The notes below the pieces were generated by a model, which saw only the letters and a list, made by a program, of their open reading frames with translations, was not told the DNA's origin and ran no database searches. The translations under genes and the position numbers were made by a program. This document shows, one piece after another, positions 43,596 through 55,160 of a stretch of 64,000 nt of DNA; position 1 is the stretch's first letter; each line of letters begins with the position of its first letter. The stretch covers positions 54,392,337-54,456,336 of the forward strand of contig JAKSZU010000002.1 of NCBI GenBank assembly GCA_026018925.1. Reading direction: 5' to 3'. The DNA comes from Tupaia tana (Eukaryota > Chordata > Mammalia > Scandentia > Tupaiidae).

Positions 43596-44367
43596 ACTCT
43601 AGGGAATTGAGCCTCATATTTTCAGTTGTCAATATGAAATTGAAAACAGAGGTCTCAGAGAGTGAGAGACACAAAGAATGAAAGTTCATATAAACACAAA
43701 TACTATATATTCATTACATGATTCTCTTTCCATAGGCAGTTTAAAAATGTGGAAGAAAAAAGAAGGTAACTTTAATACATGTTTTAGAAAAAGAAAAATA
43801 GAAAAGGAGAGAGAGGAGAAAAACAAGTTATATTGTAGACATTTAAAAAACTTTTTATAAATAGAATAATTAATATTTTATCAATCTAATCAGAAAAGAA
43901 GGCACTTACAGATGTTTAACTTTCATCCAATGATTCCTTCAGACCCTTGCAGAAATTACAAAGGCATAGAGCCAATTAATGCTGCACCAAATATACCCCA
44001 AGATTATGCCTAGGGTGATTACAACTAGATGCTTGGTGGTGCATTAAAGCACATAAAATGAAAATGAAACAGAAAACCACTGCTTTGAGACATTCAACCA
44101 GAGTTCTAAAGGGAAAAATAAATAGAACTGCAATGTACTTAACAGACAGTTGGATACTTTTCATCCTAGTCCTTTGGTGAAAATGGTTTTTCTTGGTAGA
44201 AATATTTTTGTGGATATATTAGATAAATACAATTAAAAATGATAAATGAGAAGAAGAAAACACACTATTACAGTTGTCTCTGAGTGGCAGGATTACGAGG
44301 GTGATTTTTTATTTTCTTTTTACTTTTGTGGAGTTCCCAAATATTCTACCATGAGCATATATTACTT
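43596..44367. other. Non-genic stretch
   Basis: AT-rich DNA without a gene or recognised repeat. Confidence 0.35.
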
Positions 44368-44636
44368 TTTTTCTTTTCTTTTTTTTTTTTTTTGGAGAGG
44401 TTTTTGCTGTAGGGTGTGTGTGCTCCCCAGAAAGACAGAGAGAGACAGAAAGTGAGAAATCACCCCCCAAGGGGGATGGCCATGCTGCAATCCCTTCTCC
44501 TCCATTCTCTTCTTGGGATCTTGGGCACACACGTACACGTGCCTGGTGTGAGTTTAAGCCGCCGGGTCTGGGACTTGAACTGCAGTCAACTATATGGGAG
44601 TCCAGCGACATAGCCATTACGTTAACTGCTGGTTCC
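44368..44636 (-). mobile_element. Long-form type A SINE
   Basis: The perfect duplication AGCATATATTACTT at 44354-44367 and 44637-44650 brackets it. Tail T-rich; head complement TTAACTGCTGGTTCC. Confidence 0.95.
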
Positions 44637-44650
44637 AGCATATATTACTT

Positions 44651-44950
44651 CTACAGTCTGAAAAAATTAAAATGCATAGTGGAAAGAAGGTATCAGATTT
44701 ATCTTGATAGTTGGAAAATTAAAGAAGTTATGTACTTCCTAAATCTTTTGGCAAAATGTTATACACTCATGAAAAATCAGATTTGATGTGTGTAACCAGG
44801 AGATGTAGAACTTTTGACCCACACTTGAGGACAGAGACATCAGAGAAATAAAGCTCCCTGTCCTTTCGCTCATCGGGTCTTTCCTGCTGCTGCAGCTGGG
44901 AGTCCCTCTGCTGTTAGAACCCTCGAGATGGGCAAAGCCCAGGGAACTGG
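44651..44950. other. Non-genic stretch with small GC-rich patch
   Basis: 44865-44950 is GC-richer (CTTTCCTGCTGCTGCAGCTGG, then CTCGAGATGGGC) and could be a scrap of a gene or LTR, but no frame of useful length follows the ATG. Confidence 0.3.
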
Positions 44951-44959
44951 GGTCCCTTG

Positions 44960-45290
44960 AAATGATTAATTACGTGTGTCAACTTGGTTAAGCTATGGGG
45001 CTCAGTTGTTTCTCCAAACAATAATCTAGGTATTGTTGCTAAGATATTTTGCCTGATGTGATTGACATCGATAATCAGTTAACTTCCTGTAAAGGCAATT
45101 ACCCTCCATGATGTGAGAGGGCCTCACTTAATCAATTAAAAGCCTCCCAAGATTTCCCAGAGATCAAATTTGGCTTCAAGACTGAAACAAAAATTCTGCC
45201 TGGGTTTCCTGCCAGCCTGCACAACAGACTTGCCAGCTCCAATTATTACATGAGTTAGTTCCTTCAAATCTAGAGCAATATTTCTCTAAA
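44960..45290 (+). repeat. Ancient mammalian interspersed repeat, probably LTR-derived
   Basis: Phrases ATTACGTGTGTCAACTTGG, TGCCTGATGTGATTGACATC, TTACCCTCCATGATGTGAG, GGCCTCACTTAATCAATTAA and CAACAGACTTGCCAGCTCC match a common mammalian repeat that I remember as an LTR. I am not sure of its formal name. Confidence 0.55.
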
Positions 45291-46384
45291 TATATGTATA
45301 TTTACGGTCATATTCGTTGCATATTTATATAGACATGTCATATACACATGTATATAATAATGCATGTATAGAGAGACAAATATAGAGACCACTAACTGAT
45401 ATATCCCTCTAAGCTCATCTTCCTGGAGTTCATGCAATGACTGGAGAGAAGTTACTGTTCTTTTCCCAAGTCCCTCCTGAGCCCTGAGAAAGTAGTCCCC
45501 CAAGACCAAGCACTTGCATCTAATAGGAGTTCTGCCACACTTTTCTTCTCCTGAAAGTTAAGATTTCAGTCGAGCTTAGAGGATATGGGATATAGGATAT
45601 AAGACAGAGGATATCAAACTCGATAAAGTTATTGATCCTTTGGAAGAAAGTGTTGGATTTTGGACCCCTGAAGTAACATTGTACCACAAAACCTGTCTTT
45701 CCCTCCTTATCTCTCTCTTTCCATCTCTCCTCTTTCCCGTTTCTTAATTGCCCGTGTCCTCAGAGAAGCTTATGCTGTCTCTTCGATCTAGTCTGATGTA
45801 TTGAAGACTAGAGAATTTCAGGATTTGAGCAGATAATAAACAATGCCTCTCTGCGTCTTGTGTTCGCTAATTCTGAAGACCAAGAGTGAGTGAATATAAT
45901 TTCTGAGCTCTGCAATCTACATGAACAGGAGTTCCTTCTTTACCTAAAAAGAAAGCACATGCACCAAAGAGAACAATGTGTGTGTGTGTTTTTTTTCCTC
46001 CAAATGACTCTCTTGTCTTATAAGAGGAAAGAATATTTCTTCTATTAGCATGACTTAGACTCTTCCTTTGTGAAATAACCCTTGACTAGTTCTACTCTGG
46101 GGTACATGAAACTTTTTTAAGCTTAGGTTGTTTTTGTTAAATTTTGGAAAAATACCCTTAATGTAACATTTACCATCTTAACCATGTTTGAATGTACAAT
46201 GCAGAAGTGCTAAGTACATTGCCTCACGTGAAACCAGTTTCCAGAACCGGCTGGTGTTATCAGTCCCTGCATGTGCTGTAAGCAGCTGTGTGTAGCCATT
46301 TGGCATGAGAGCCCCTGCTCTAACTGAATTCTCCCTGACACCCTGGAGAATGAGCTCTCTATTCATTTAGCACTGTAGTAATAT
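45291..46384. other. Non-genic stretch
   Basis: 1.1 kb with no supported gene or family. Confidence 0.35.
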
Positions 46385-46572
46385 TTTATGGCTACTGTAG
46401 CCAATTATCACACAGGCAGTGCCTTAAAACAAATAAAGTTTATTATCTTATAGTTCTGGTGGTCAGAAAGCTGGCATATGTTTCATCAGGTTAAATTAAA
46501 ATATAGGCATGGCCATGTTCCTTTTGGAAGACTTCTAGATGTATTTTCTAGCTTTGTCCAGCTTTGAGAGGT
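46385..46572 (-). repeat. MLT1-type LTR fragment, reverse orientation
   Basis: GGCTACTGTAGCCAATTATCA, CAGTGCCTTAAAACAAATAA, GTTTATTATCTTATAGTTCT and GGTGGTCAGAAAGCTGG read as the reverse complement of the 3' part of MLT-type LTRs (ERVL-MaLR). Confidence 0.6.
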
Positions 46573-46693
46573 CAGCCACTGCTATGAATTGAATGTCCCC
46601 ACCAGAACTTATGTCGAGACTTAGATTCTATTGCTAAGTATTAAGAGGGAAGAAATTTAAAACAATTGTGGTGTTAAGAAGTGTAGATATCAA

Positions 46694-46957
46694 GGACCAG
46701 CAGTTAGTGTAATGGCTATGTTGCTGGACTCCCACGTAGTCAACCGTGGTTCGGGTCCCGGACCCGGTGGCTTAAACTCATGCCGGGTGCGTGTGCATGC
46801 GTGCCCAAGATCCCAAGAGGAGAATGGAGGAGAAGGGATTGAGGCATGGCCATCCCCCCTGGGGGGCGATTTCTCTCTCTCTGTTTCTCCGTCTCTCTCT
46901 GTCTGGCGAGCACACGTGCCCTATAGCAAAAACCTCTCCAAAAAAAAAGAAAAAAAA
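46694..46957 (+). mobile_element. Long-form type A SINE in the LTR (first)
   Basis: Duplication AGAAGTGTAGATATCAA / AGAAGTATAGATATTAG at the edges. Many CpG sites retained (ACGTAGTCAACCGTGGTTCG, CCCGGACCCGG). Confidence 0.92.
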
Positions 46958-46983
46958 AGAAGTATAGATATTAGAGATTGTCA

Positions 46984-47076
46984 GAACCAACAGTTGGCAT
47001 AATGGCTATGTCACTGGACTCCCATGTAGTCGACTGCGGTTCGAGTCCCAGACCTGGTGGCTTAAATTCATGCCGG

Positions 47077-47112
<36 letters not shown>

Positions 47113-47239
47113 CCAAGATCCTGAGAGGAGAATGGAGGAGAAAAGATTGAGGCATGGCCATCCCCTCTGGGGGGATGATTTCTCACATTCTGTCTCTGTT
47201 TTTCTGGCAAGCGCATGCCCCCTATAGCAAAAACCTCTC

Positions 47240-47270
<31 letters not shown>
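46984..47270 (+). mobile_element. Long-form type A SINE in the LTR (second)
   Basis: Box B GGTTCGAGTCC at 47039-47049 matches the pol III consensus. A (GT)n run (47082-47110) has expanded in the body, and the tail is about 31 A. Duplication AGATATTAGAGATTGTCA / AGATATCAGAGATTGTAA. Confidence 0.93.
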
Positions 47271-47273
<3 letters not shown>

Positions 47274-47887
47274 TATCAGAGATTGTAAAGAAGGAGAGTG
47301 GGAGGCAGAGAGAGTGGATGCTAGAGGGAGGGTAGGAGGCGCAAAAAGAAAGAGATGTTTAAGAGATTAATGTAAAATTCTCTGTTGAAAACAAAAAGAT
47401 CTATAACTCTTGCTTTATATAAAAAAATTAGTTAAGTAAGTGGAGACTTTGGGAGGTGATCAGGATTAGATAAGGTCATCAGGGTAGGGCCCCCATGACT
47501 GAATACTGGTGGATTTCTATGACGATTAAGGCAAGAGCACACATAACCTCTTGCCCTCTCAGCACATGAGGCTCTGTATCAGCTTGGGACTCTGACAAGT
47601 CTCCAATGGCAAGAAAATCCTTACTAAATGTTACCTCTCAATCTTGCACCTCTCAATCTTGTACAATCTAGAACCATGAACTATTAAATAAATGACCTTA
47701 ATTCTTTATAAATTACCCAGTCTGTGTTATTCAGTTACAGCAATAGAAAACGGAACAAACACACCCACATTCCTTGATTCATGTTCCCTTTCTTCCATCT
47801 TCAAAGCCAGCAATATAGCATCTCTCTGCTGCTGCCTTTATGATAACATTGCTTTCTCTGGTTTTTCTCCTTGGCCTCCCTTTCAGT

Positions 47888-48062
47888 TTTTTTTTTTTTT
47901 ATTTTTTATTATTTTCCAGAGGGCTCATGTGTCACAGGAGAGACACAAAGAGAGAAGGGAAAGTGAGAAAGCACACTCCATGGGAACGGTTAAGCCACAG
48001 TCCCTTCTCCTTCATCTCTCTCCTTTTGGGATTTTGGACATGCATGCACGTGTGCCCAGTAT

Positions 48063-48126
<64 letters not shown>

Positions 48127-48208
48127 AAGCTACCAGGTTTGGGACTCAAACTGTATAGTTGACTACATGAGTTCCAATTGCTTTAACCACAATGCCACTG
48201 GATGGCCT
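47888..48208 (-). mobile_element. Type A SINE with an internal 60-T run
   Basis: The body (47925-48063) and head (48125-48208) are both in reverse, but a pure 60-bp T run (48065-48124) lies between them, where other copies have only AAAA in TTAAAACTC. On the SINE strand this is an internal poly-A. Confidence 0.85.
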
Positions 48209-49407
48209 ATGCTCTTTCACTTTTAAGGACCCAAATAACTACATGGGGCCCACCCAGATAATCTAAAATAGTCTCTCAGTCTTAAAGTCAGCTTTGGGGC
48301 ATTGTCAATGCCCTCTACAACCTTAATTCCCCTTGCCATTTAACTTAACGTAGTAATAGTTCCCAAGGTTGGGATGAGCAAATCTCTGGGAGACCACTGT
48401 GCTGCCTACCATAGCACTAACCCACCAACCTGGCAACTAATGTCATACATGTTGGACAGCAAAGTGACTTTCCCAGCACTTACTTAATCAACCTAATCTC
48501 TCTCACACAGAGGAAAGAAAATCTTGAGGAAGATAGGTTTTAAGCTGTTTAATTCTCATGAGTATGAATCTAATTTTACAGAAACCATAAGTGGAATTTA
48601 CAATCTTTGTAAAGAGTGACATTGTTGCTTAGAAAGCATCTTAAATTGTACCCAATTGAGGGATAGAAAACTTTAGCTTTTCATTTTTAGGGAAATGTAA
48701 GACTCCAGGAAATAAGACTCAGGGAAGGACAAGAAGCCCACATACGTTGTTTATCTCCTTTTTTTCAAATACTTCTAATACTTTAAAAATTGTTGACATT
48801 TTATGGCTATAAAATTGATGGAGGGAATGAATAACTAAAGCATCTCTAAGCAAAAATAGCTTATCATCATACATTCAAAATTGTTCTTCACATTAGAGTG
48901 GAAAGCTAGGTAGAGTTCAAAGTCACAAGCTGTTTGAAATGAACTACATGGTATGTGTTGTCTAAGAATACTTATCTCTGAAAGCTGTAATTTTATAAAT
49001 TAGTCTAAAGGGAAGAACCCTGTTTTATCTATATCTACTAGCGCAGATGAGAAATATTGAAATGCATATTAAATTAGGGTCCTTCTATCTGACACGAGTT
49101 CTAAGCCACAGAATAATGGACTACCCTTCGTCTTTGAAGATGATACGGTCAAAACACTATTGTCAGAAAATATATTCTAAGCTAATAAAAACTGAACCCT
49201 TATACTTTCCCTGCCAGCTGTCTTTCAGGAACTAAAGGTCAACAAGTCAATCAGACAATATTGCTGAGGGCCTGGTATGTGCAAGACATTATGATTAATT
49301 CAAGGGAGCAAATAAAAAATAGACCTCAAGAAAGAAACTTGCTAAAATAATTCTGTGCCATATTAAAAGCAAGGTAGATGTAGAAAGAGTATCTTATTTT
49401 AAATTTA
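48209..49407. other. Non-genic stretch, short MIR-like scrap
   Basis: GAGGGCCTGGTATGTGCAAG near 49266 resembles the 3' end of a MIR or L2. Otherwise nothing recognised. Confidence 0.35.
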
Positions 49408-49633
49408 AGTTTATCTTTATTTTCCCTTCCATGAGCAAGAGGGACACACACACACACACAGAGACAGTCACCCCCACACCATGGTCCACCTCCAGCCCCA
49501 ACCAGCCCCCATCACAGGCATGTGAGTGCTTGGTGTATTCAGGGAGGTCACTGGACACAAACCTGGAACCCTGTCTTATGAGCCAGCCCTGCAGAGCACC
49601 ATGTCACCACTGCATCATCACCTGTCCCTCCGC
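49408..49633 (-). mobile_element. Type B SINE, well preserved
   Basis: Full layout in reverse: AAGTTTATCTTTATTTTCCC, CATGAGCAAGAGGG, a short (CA) run, CATGGTCCACCTCCAGCCCC, CATGTGAGTGCTTGGTGTAT, GGTCACTGGACACAAACCTGG, CCAGCCCTGCAGAGCACC, ATGTCACCACTGCATCATC. It is the best reference copy of the family in this window. Confidence 0.82.
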
Positions 49634-50710
49634 ATGGTTTAACTTAAGAGTTATTCCCAGGTATGTCACAACAACAAACTGGGATAGCCATGAAGTTCTT
49701 ACCTTGGTCATTGGAGTCAACAAAAGATAGATCTGGAGGCTATACTGCAAAGATGATCACCCATAACCCAAGTATCTGTGGAAGAAGTGACATCAGTCAG
49801 ATTTCCACAAGCTAACCAACATTAAATTTAACATCTTTTGGATTTAATGTGTGCGATGGGCCTAAAATATACAGGTTAATTTGCCTAGCTAATTTATGCA
49901 TGGCAAAAGGAAGCCAGACACGTAGAACTACCTTATTAGACACTGCTTCTTTATAACCCTGATGTGCTTCATTTTAAAAAGCCCCTGGTGAGATTCTTTT
50001 GAAGTGTGATTATTATTACTCAATTGAAAGCCCTCTTAAATTTTTATGAATTTATCAAGTGATTTATAGGCCCTGTCTAAGGGTTGCTTCAGATGTTGCT
50101 TTCCAGGCTGTAATTTTTATGAGCCTATTTTATAGGTCAAAAGGACTGAGAGTCAGAGTGACTAGTTATAGCCTCAAGTCTGGAGAGGTGATACTTAATC
50201 ATTTAGGGGGAAGACAAACAATGAAATGACCATTTGAAAGTTTAGCATTTTAAAGATCATTTAAAATATAAATATAGATGACAGCAAACCCAGGTCACCT
50301 ATGAACAGGGATTATTGACTGAAGTCTCTCATCTCTCTGTATTATTAAAAAAGTAAAATAAACCTAAACCCATTGGAAATGGTAGCATGTATTGTAACCA
50401 AATTTCACCTGCAGATTAAGTATCTTTTTATCATTATATTATATTTAACCCTGAAGATTATATTTAACCCTGAAGATTCAATGTCTAGGAAATGTAACAT
50501 GCTGAGCATTTTAAACAATAGGAATAAAGCTGGTGTAGCTTTTCTTTTAATTAATTCTTTCATTCACCTAGCAACATTAATGGAGCACTTATAAGACACA
50601 GAACAGAAAGATGCTTCAGATAGCCCTGCCTCACCAAGGCAAGCACTTACTTTATATGGGTTAAGTGAAAAAATCCCTAGAATCATATGGAACTAAAGAA
50701 AAGGTAGCAG
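49634..50710. other. Non-genic stretch
   Basis: No gene. A 20-bp phrase TTATATTTAACCCTGAAGA is tandemly repeated at about 50439-50478. Confidence 0.4.
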
Positions 50711-51297
50711 GGGGACTAGCAGATGGCATAATGGTTATGTTGCTGGACTTCCACATGGCTGACCGCAATTAGAGTTCTGGACCCAGCAGTTTAAAACTCA
50801 CACTGGACCTGAGACCAGCAGCTGGCATAATGGCTATGTTGCTGGACTCCCATGTAGTTGACTATGGTTTGAGTCCCGGATCCAGTAGCTTAAACTCATG
50901 CCGGGCACATGTGCATGCATGCCCAAGATCCGGAGAGGAGAATGGAGGAGAAGGGATTGTGGCGTGGCCATTCCCCCATGGGGGATGATTTCTTGCTTTC
51001 TGTCTCTCTGTCCCTCTCTGTCTTTTTGATGAGCACATGTGCCCTATAGCTAAAACCTCTCAAACACACACACATACACACACACACACACACAAACAAA
51101 ACAAAACAAAACAAAACAAAAAACTCACACTGGGCCTGTGTGTGTGCATGCTCCAAATCCCAAGAAGATAATAAAGAAGGGGTTGTGGCATGGGCTATCC
51201 CCCCGAGGGGTGATTTCTCACTTTCTCTCTCTCTCTGTGTCTCCTGAAAGCACACGTGCCCTTCAGCATGTCTCTCTAAAATAAATATATATATAAA
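50711..51297 (+). mobile_element. Type A SINE split by a younger type A SINE
   Basis: Outer SINE: head GGGGACTAGCAGATGGCATAATG to CACACTGGACC (50711-50811), resuming at 51120 with the body and a TAAATATATATATAAATAAA tail. AAGAAAAGGTAGCAGG and AAGAAAAGTAGCAGG flank the whole. Confidence 0.9.
50812..51119 (+). mobile_element. Nested long-form type A SINE
   Basis: It sits inside the outer SINE, bracketed by AAAACTCACACTGGACCTG and AAAACTCACACTGGGCCTG (one mismatch). Its tail is a CA-rich run (51064-51096) and then AAAAC repeats. Confidence 0.92.
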
Positions 51298-51394
51298 TAA
51301 AGGAAGAAAAGTAGCAGGAAAGTGTAAACGAGGTGAGCAGGGCTTCTGAAAGCCTATTTAGATAACAGAATTCACTGCAAAGGAAGCAGGACGG

Positions 51395-51615
51395 GGTCGG
51401 GGGTTAAGCTATGGGTTCTGGAGTCAGCTAGACCTGGGTTTGAACTCTGTCTCTGTAACTTCCCATATCTACGATCTTGCTCAGAGTATAAGCCTCCTCA
51501 GCCTTTGTTCATGGACATACTGATGATAGATTCACAGTGTTCTTGAGGGATCAATTATGTTATTCTAAAGGATTTTAAAGCTTGGCCCATAAAGAATGAC
51601 TGCCAACAAGCAGCT
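51395..51615 (+). repeat. MIR SINE
   Basis: GGTTCTGGAGTCAGCTAGAC, CTGGGTTTGAACTCTGTCTC, TCAGCCTTTGTTCATGG, TCTTGAGGGATCAATTATG: classic MIR order. Confidence 0.8.
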
Positions 51616-51801
51616 GTTATTTTTATTGTTGTTATGTTTATATTAAGACTGTCCAAAGGTTTTAGATATTTCTTTCATGGGACAGAGAACTGGATTCACA
51701 AGACTTCCCGTGCCAGTGATACAACGGATCTGCCTGCAGAAGCTCAGGAGAACCCACTGTGAAGTTTTCAGGAATTTTGCAAGCCGTTTGTTAAACATAG
51801 C

Positions 51802-51911
51802 AGTCCTTGAAAACTGCCATGGTGGGAGTATTTACACTATGAAAACTAACAAATAACTGTCCTTGAAAGCAGCCATGGTGGGAGTATTTACACTACGAAA
51901 ACCAACAAATG
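51802..51911 (+). repeat. 56-bp imperfect tandem duplication
   Basis: Two units begin GTCCTTGAAAACTGCCATGG (51803) and GTCCTTGAAAGCAGCCATGG (51859), each with GTGGGAGTATTTACACTA and an AAAACTAACAAAT / AAAACCAACAAAT end. About 5 differences. Confidence 0.92.
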
Positions 51912-52756
51912 CTACAAATCAGAGCTCTCTGATGCCCATTTGATTTTCCAGCACATCATTGCAAGAAAATTTCAATCCTGACAGATGCAGGCCCCCTGGA
52001 AGTGTAGAGTCAGAGGTGAGAGAGAGGGAGAGAGTCTCCACATAATTCCAGTTTAAAAGCCCTATCCTGAGGGAACATAACCAGGGTTAAAGGTGATGCC
52101 AGAATGAGAAGAAAAATGTCAGAGAACAAACCGTCTCTTAATTTAAACTATTTAAGCTTTAAATGTCATATTTATTGGCACATTCTGGAATTGAAAATCA
52201 CAGCCTGGGAACAGCCCAAATGTTTATTCCTTGATAACAGCTGTTTTTAATGTAATTGGAACAAGTGGGGCACACTTGCAGTAATATTTAAAAATACAGT
52301 TTTTTTTTTGAATAGCCAGAGCCCTGCAGTGAATGATGGTGTCCAGGTATAGCACCCGAGTCATTTCAGTCCTTACAGTCATAACGGGAGACTCCTCAGT
52401 GGTTATGAAGTATTTAAAATTCAGTCTGGTCTTTATGATGGAGAAAGTGTTTCTCATTACCAAACCGATCATCGTTTCTTGGATGGAATTTCCTGCCCCC
52501 TCTCTAGGCCTGCATTAGGGATGAGGAGTAGCTGGTCAGAGTTCCTCGTTTATTTTGTCACTGAAACTAACAATGTTGTGTTTAAGCTCCCTCCAGTCCA
52601 GGTTCCATTCAGTCCTGAAATTTCTCTTTAGTACTGTTTGATAAAATGTTCAGCTACCTAGATTTCCCTCCTTCGTTCTTCCTTAAAAGAAAGAGTTTTC
52701 TTTCTTTACTTCTTCCTTGTCTCTCATTGCCTCTGTAAGGAAAGACATCTTTTGTC
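51912..52756. other. Non-genic stretch
   Basis: No gene or recognised repeat. Confidence 0.35.
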
Positions 52757-52830
52757 TAGCCTGTGGCCTGATGATTAAGAGAGGGAGCTCCCATGTGGTT
52801 GACTGTACAGTTCAAAAATACATTTTTTTT
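52757..52830 (+). mobile_element. Type A SINE head fragment
   Basis: TAGCCTGTGGCCTGATGATTAAG and GGAGCTCCCATGTGGTTGAC resemble the head of a short-form SINE cut off before box B; a T run follows. Confidence 0.4.
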
Positions 52831-53330
52831 TTTTTTTGTTCTGTATATAGTCCCTTCCTTGGGACTATTACTGTTTCTTCAATTTATAGAGTCCCATCTG
52901 ATCGATCCCCAAACCAGACTAGATTAAATCACTAAGCAGCTGTGCCTGTTTCTAAAGGAACTCCATGCACCTCTGAGGTTAGGTGCTAGGAGGTTTATTT
53001 ATAATTATTTAATTATATTTAATTGGCCCGTTCAGTTCTGCAGCTTGCAGTAATTAAGTTCAAAATTTAGTGACCAGTGATGTGTGAACTTGTCAAAAGT
53101 CTTAATTTTCTCCCTGAGTGATCCTGGCACTCGAAAGTTTACATGGTTGTTTTGTAAACTATTAAGCTGTGATTATTTGGCCTGGAAGACCTTTTTGGGA
53201 CAGCGTAGATATACTGTGAATATTTCAGGGGCTGAATTCTTTCAACCAGCTGACAGCTGAGTGGAAATAAAATTGGTGTTAAGGTGGAAGATCTCCAAAG
53301 AACATATTTCCACTCCTACAATCCAGGATG
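52831..53330. other. Non-genic stretch
   Basis: Nothing recognised. Confidence 0.3.
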
Positions 53331-53516
53331 ACTTACTGCTATGCATAATGGAAGAGGAAAAAAAATAGACTTTAACGTCAGGAGAATGAGCGCATTCTGG
53401 CCTCGGACTATACTTGTGACAACGGACAAGTACTTAATTCCTCCTGATGGTCAGTTTCCTTATTTACACAACTGGATGACATTATTTATTTTATTGGGTT
53501 ATATAAGAAATAATAC

Positions 53517-53690
53517 GGGGCTGGTAGATGGTATGGTGGTTAAGAGGCTGGACTCCTACATGGTCAGGTGTGGTTCAAGTCCTGGGCCTGGTGACTTGCT
53601 TTCTCACTTTCCCTCTCTCTCTCATCAAATAAAAAACAAAAAGTATTAATAAATAAAATTAAATAAATAACTTTCAAAAAAGAAAAAAAA
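53517..53690 (+). mobile_element. Short-form type A SINE in a MIR-like sequence
   Basis: Head GGGGCTGGTAGATGGTATGG, box B-like GGTTCAAGTCC, CTTTCTCACTTTCCCTCTC, and an AATAAATAAAATTAAATAAA tail. The left flank (53360-53480) reads like a MIR (GACAAGTACTTAATTCCTC, then GTCAGTTTCCTTATTTACAC). Confidence 0.8.
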
Positions 53691-54133
53691 ATGCAATAAT
53701 ATATAGAGACTATCACTAGTTGACTATCATTTGTTATTCAAAACAAGATGGTTTGAAAGTGAAAAGGGGAGCTATCAATTATGTTAGGAAAATGTGGGGC
53801 TTACGAGGCAAACTGGAATGTCCACTCATGGTCACTATCATTTCCTTAGATACGGTTAAGCAAATTCTGGTTTACAGTAAGGGTTTAATGAATGCTTTAC
53901 CAAATTAGAGAGTTTTTTTCCCATTTCCTTTGATCTCATCCTCTTCTCCCACTGTGCATAACATGCCTCAGGAAAAGAAAGACAGTGCATAAAAAAAAAA
54001 GAGATGCCAGAGAGTCTTTAGGATAGGATCTCTGCCTTCTAAATTAAACTGTATTTGAGTGGTTAAAGGCAATGATACAGAAACTCTGAATGGGTTTAAG
54101 GGTTATAAGAGCAGAGAATACCAGCAGAGGAGG
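53691..54133. other. Non-genic stretch
   Basis: Nothing certain. Confidence 0.3.
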
Positions 54134-54467
54134 TACAGGTTAAGTATTTTCTATCCAAAATGTTTGGGATCAGAAGTGTTCCAAATTTAAATTTAAAAAA
54201 AGTATTTGGGATATTTGAATACTCATAATGAGATACCTTAGGGATGGGACCCAGTTATAAATAAGAAATTTATTTGCTTCATATATACCTTATACACATA
54301 GCCAGCAGGTAATTTTATACAATATTTTTGTCTTTGCAGCATTTTGATAGTGACATGTGGTCAGATACAAAATTTTTTATCTGTGGTGTCATGTTGGCAT
54401 TGAAAAAATTTCAGATTTTGGAGCATTTTGGATTTTAAATTTCTCAGTTAAGAAGATTTGATCTACA
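54134..54467. mobile_element. Non-autonomous DNA transposon relic
   Basis: Left end CAGGTTAAGTATTTTCTATCC-AAAATG and right end (reversed) GTAGATCAAATCTTCTTAAC with ATCCAAAATGCTCC form diverged terminal inverted repeats. The text ATGAGATACCTTAGGGATGG and ATACACCTTATACACATAGCC-type phrases match a common mammalian DNA element whose name I cannot give with certainty. Confidence 0.55.
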
Positions 54468-54880
54468 TTAGCCAGAAAAGAAGACTCCGGAAGTCCTGTT
54501 TCAGTCCCAGGTAGGAACAGAAGCAATGTTGTTGAAAGGACTTTCTTGACTTGAACTATACATGCAGCTTTTGAGTATTTGAGAAGTGGCTAACCAAATG
54601 ATGCTGACGTTGCAATATACACATTAGGCTTTGAAGACTTAGTACAAAAGGAAAATTTTAAATATTTTACTAATAAGTTTTATATTGATTTCATGTTGAA
54701 ATAATATTTAGATATAGCAGATTAAGTAAACTATATAATTAAAATTAATTTTAACTGTTTCATTTTATTTTTAAAATGCATATTAGAAAAGTTTAAATTA
54801 TGTTTGTGACGTGCATTGATGAATAGGTTTCTGAGCATGCTGGAAAATAGTAGGAAAACAGTATTAAGAAAGCCAGTATA
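54468..54880. other. AT-rich non-genic stretch
   Basis: Nothing recognised. Confidence 0.3.
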
Positions 54881-55125
54881 GGGACCAGCAGTTGGTGTAA
54901 TGGCTATGTCGCTGGACTCCCATGTTGTTGACCGCGGTTCGTGTCCTGGACCTGGTGACTTAAAACTCACGCCGGGCGCGTGTGCGTGCATGCCCAAGAT
55001 CCCGAGAGGAGAATGGAGGAGAAGGGATTGTAGCGTGGCCATCTCCTCTGGGGGGTGATTTCTCACTTTCTGTGTCTCGTCTCTCTCTGTCTTTTTGGCG
55101 AGTGCACGTGCACTATAGCAAAAAC

Positions 55126-55159
<34 letters not shown>
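54881..55159 (+). mobile_element. Long-form type A SINE
   Basis: Head GGGACCAGCAGTTGGTGTAATGG, box B-like GGTTCGTGTCC, CpG-rich body, A-tail of about 28. Flanks AGAAAGCCAGTATA (54867-54880) and AGAAAGCCACTGTATA (55171 on) are a near-duplicate; about 11 extra bases precede the right one. Confidence 0.9.

Positions 55160-55160
<1 letters not shown>

Larger units (their letters stand above)
46580..47758 (+). repeat. MLT1-type LTR split by two SINEs
   Basis: Left part: TATGAATTGAATGTCCCCACC, AGAACTTATGTCGAGACTT, AAGTATTAAGAGGG (46585-46660). Right part: TTTGGGAGGTGATCAGGATT, AGATAAGGTCATCAGGGTAG, GGCCCCCATGACTGAATACT and GAACCATGAACTATTAAAT (47440-47720), ending ACCCAGTCTGTGTTATTCAG. Together they give an MLT1-like LTR with no viral genes. 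Two type A SINEs lie inside. Confidence 0.7.

Noticed and set aside
44865-44960. GC-rich patch with an ATG as a possible first exon
   Set aside because: No frame, donor or promoter signal follows, and the patch is under 100 bp.
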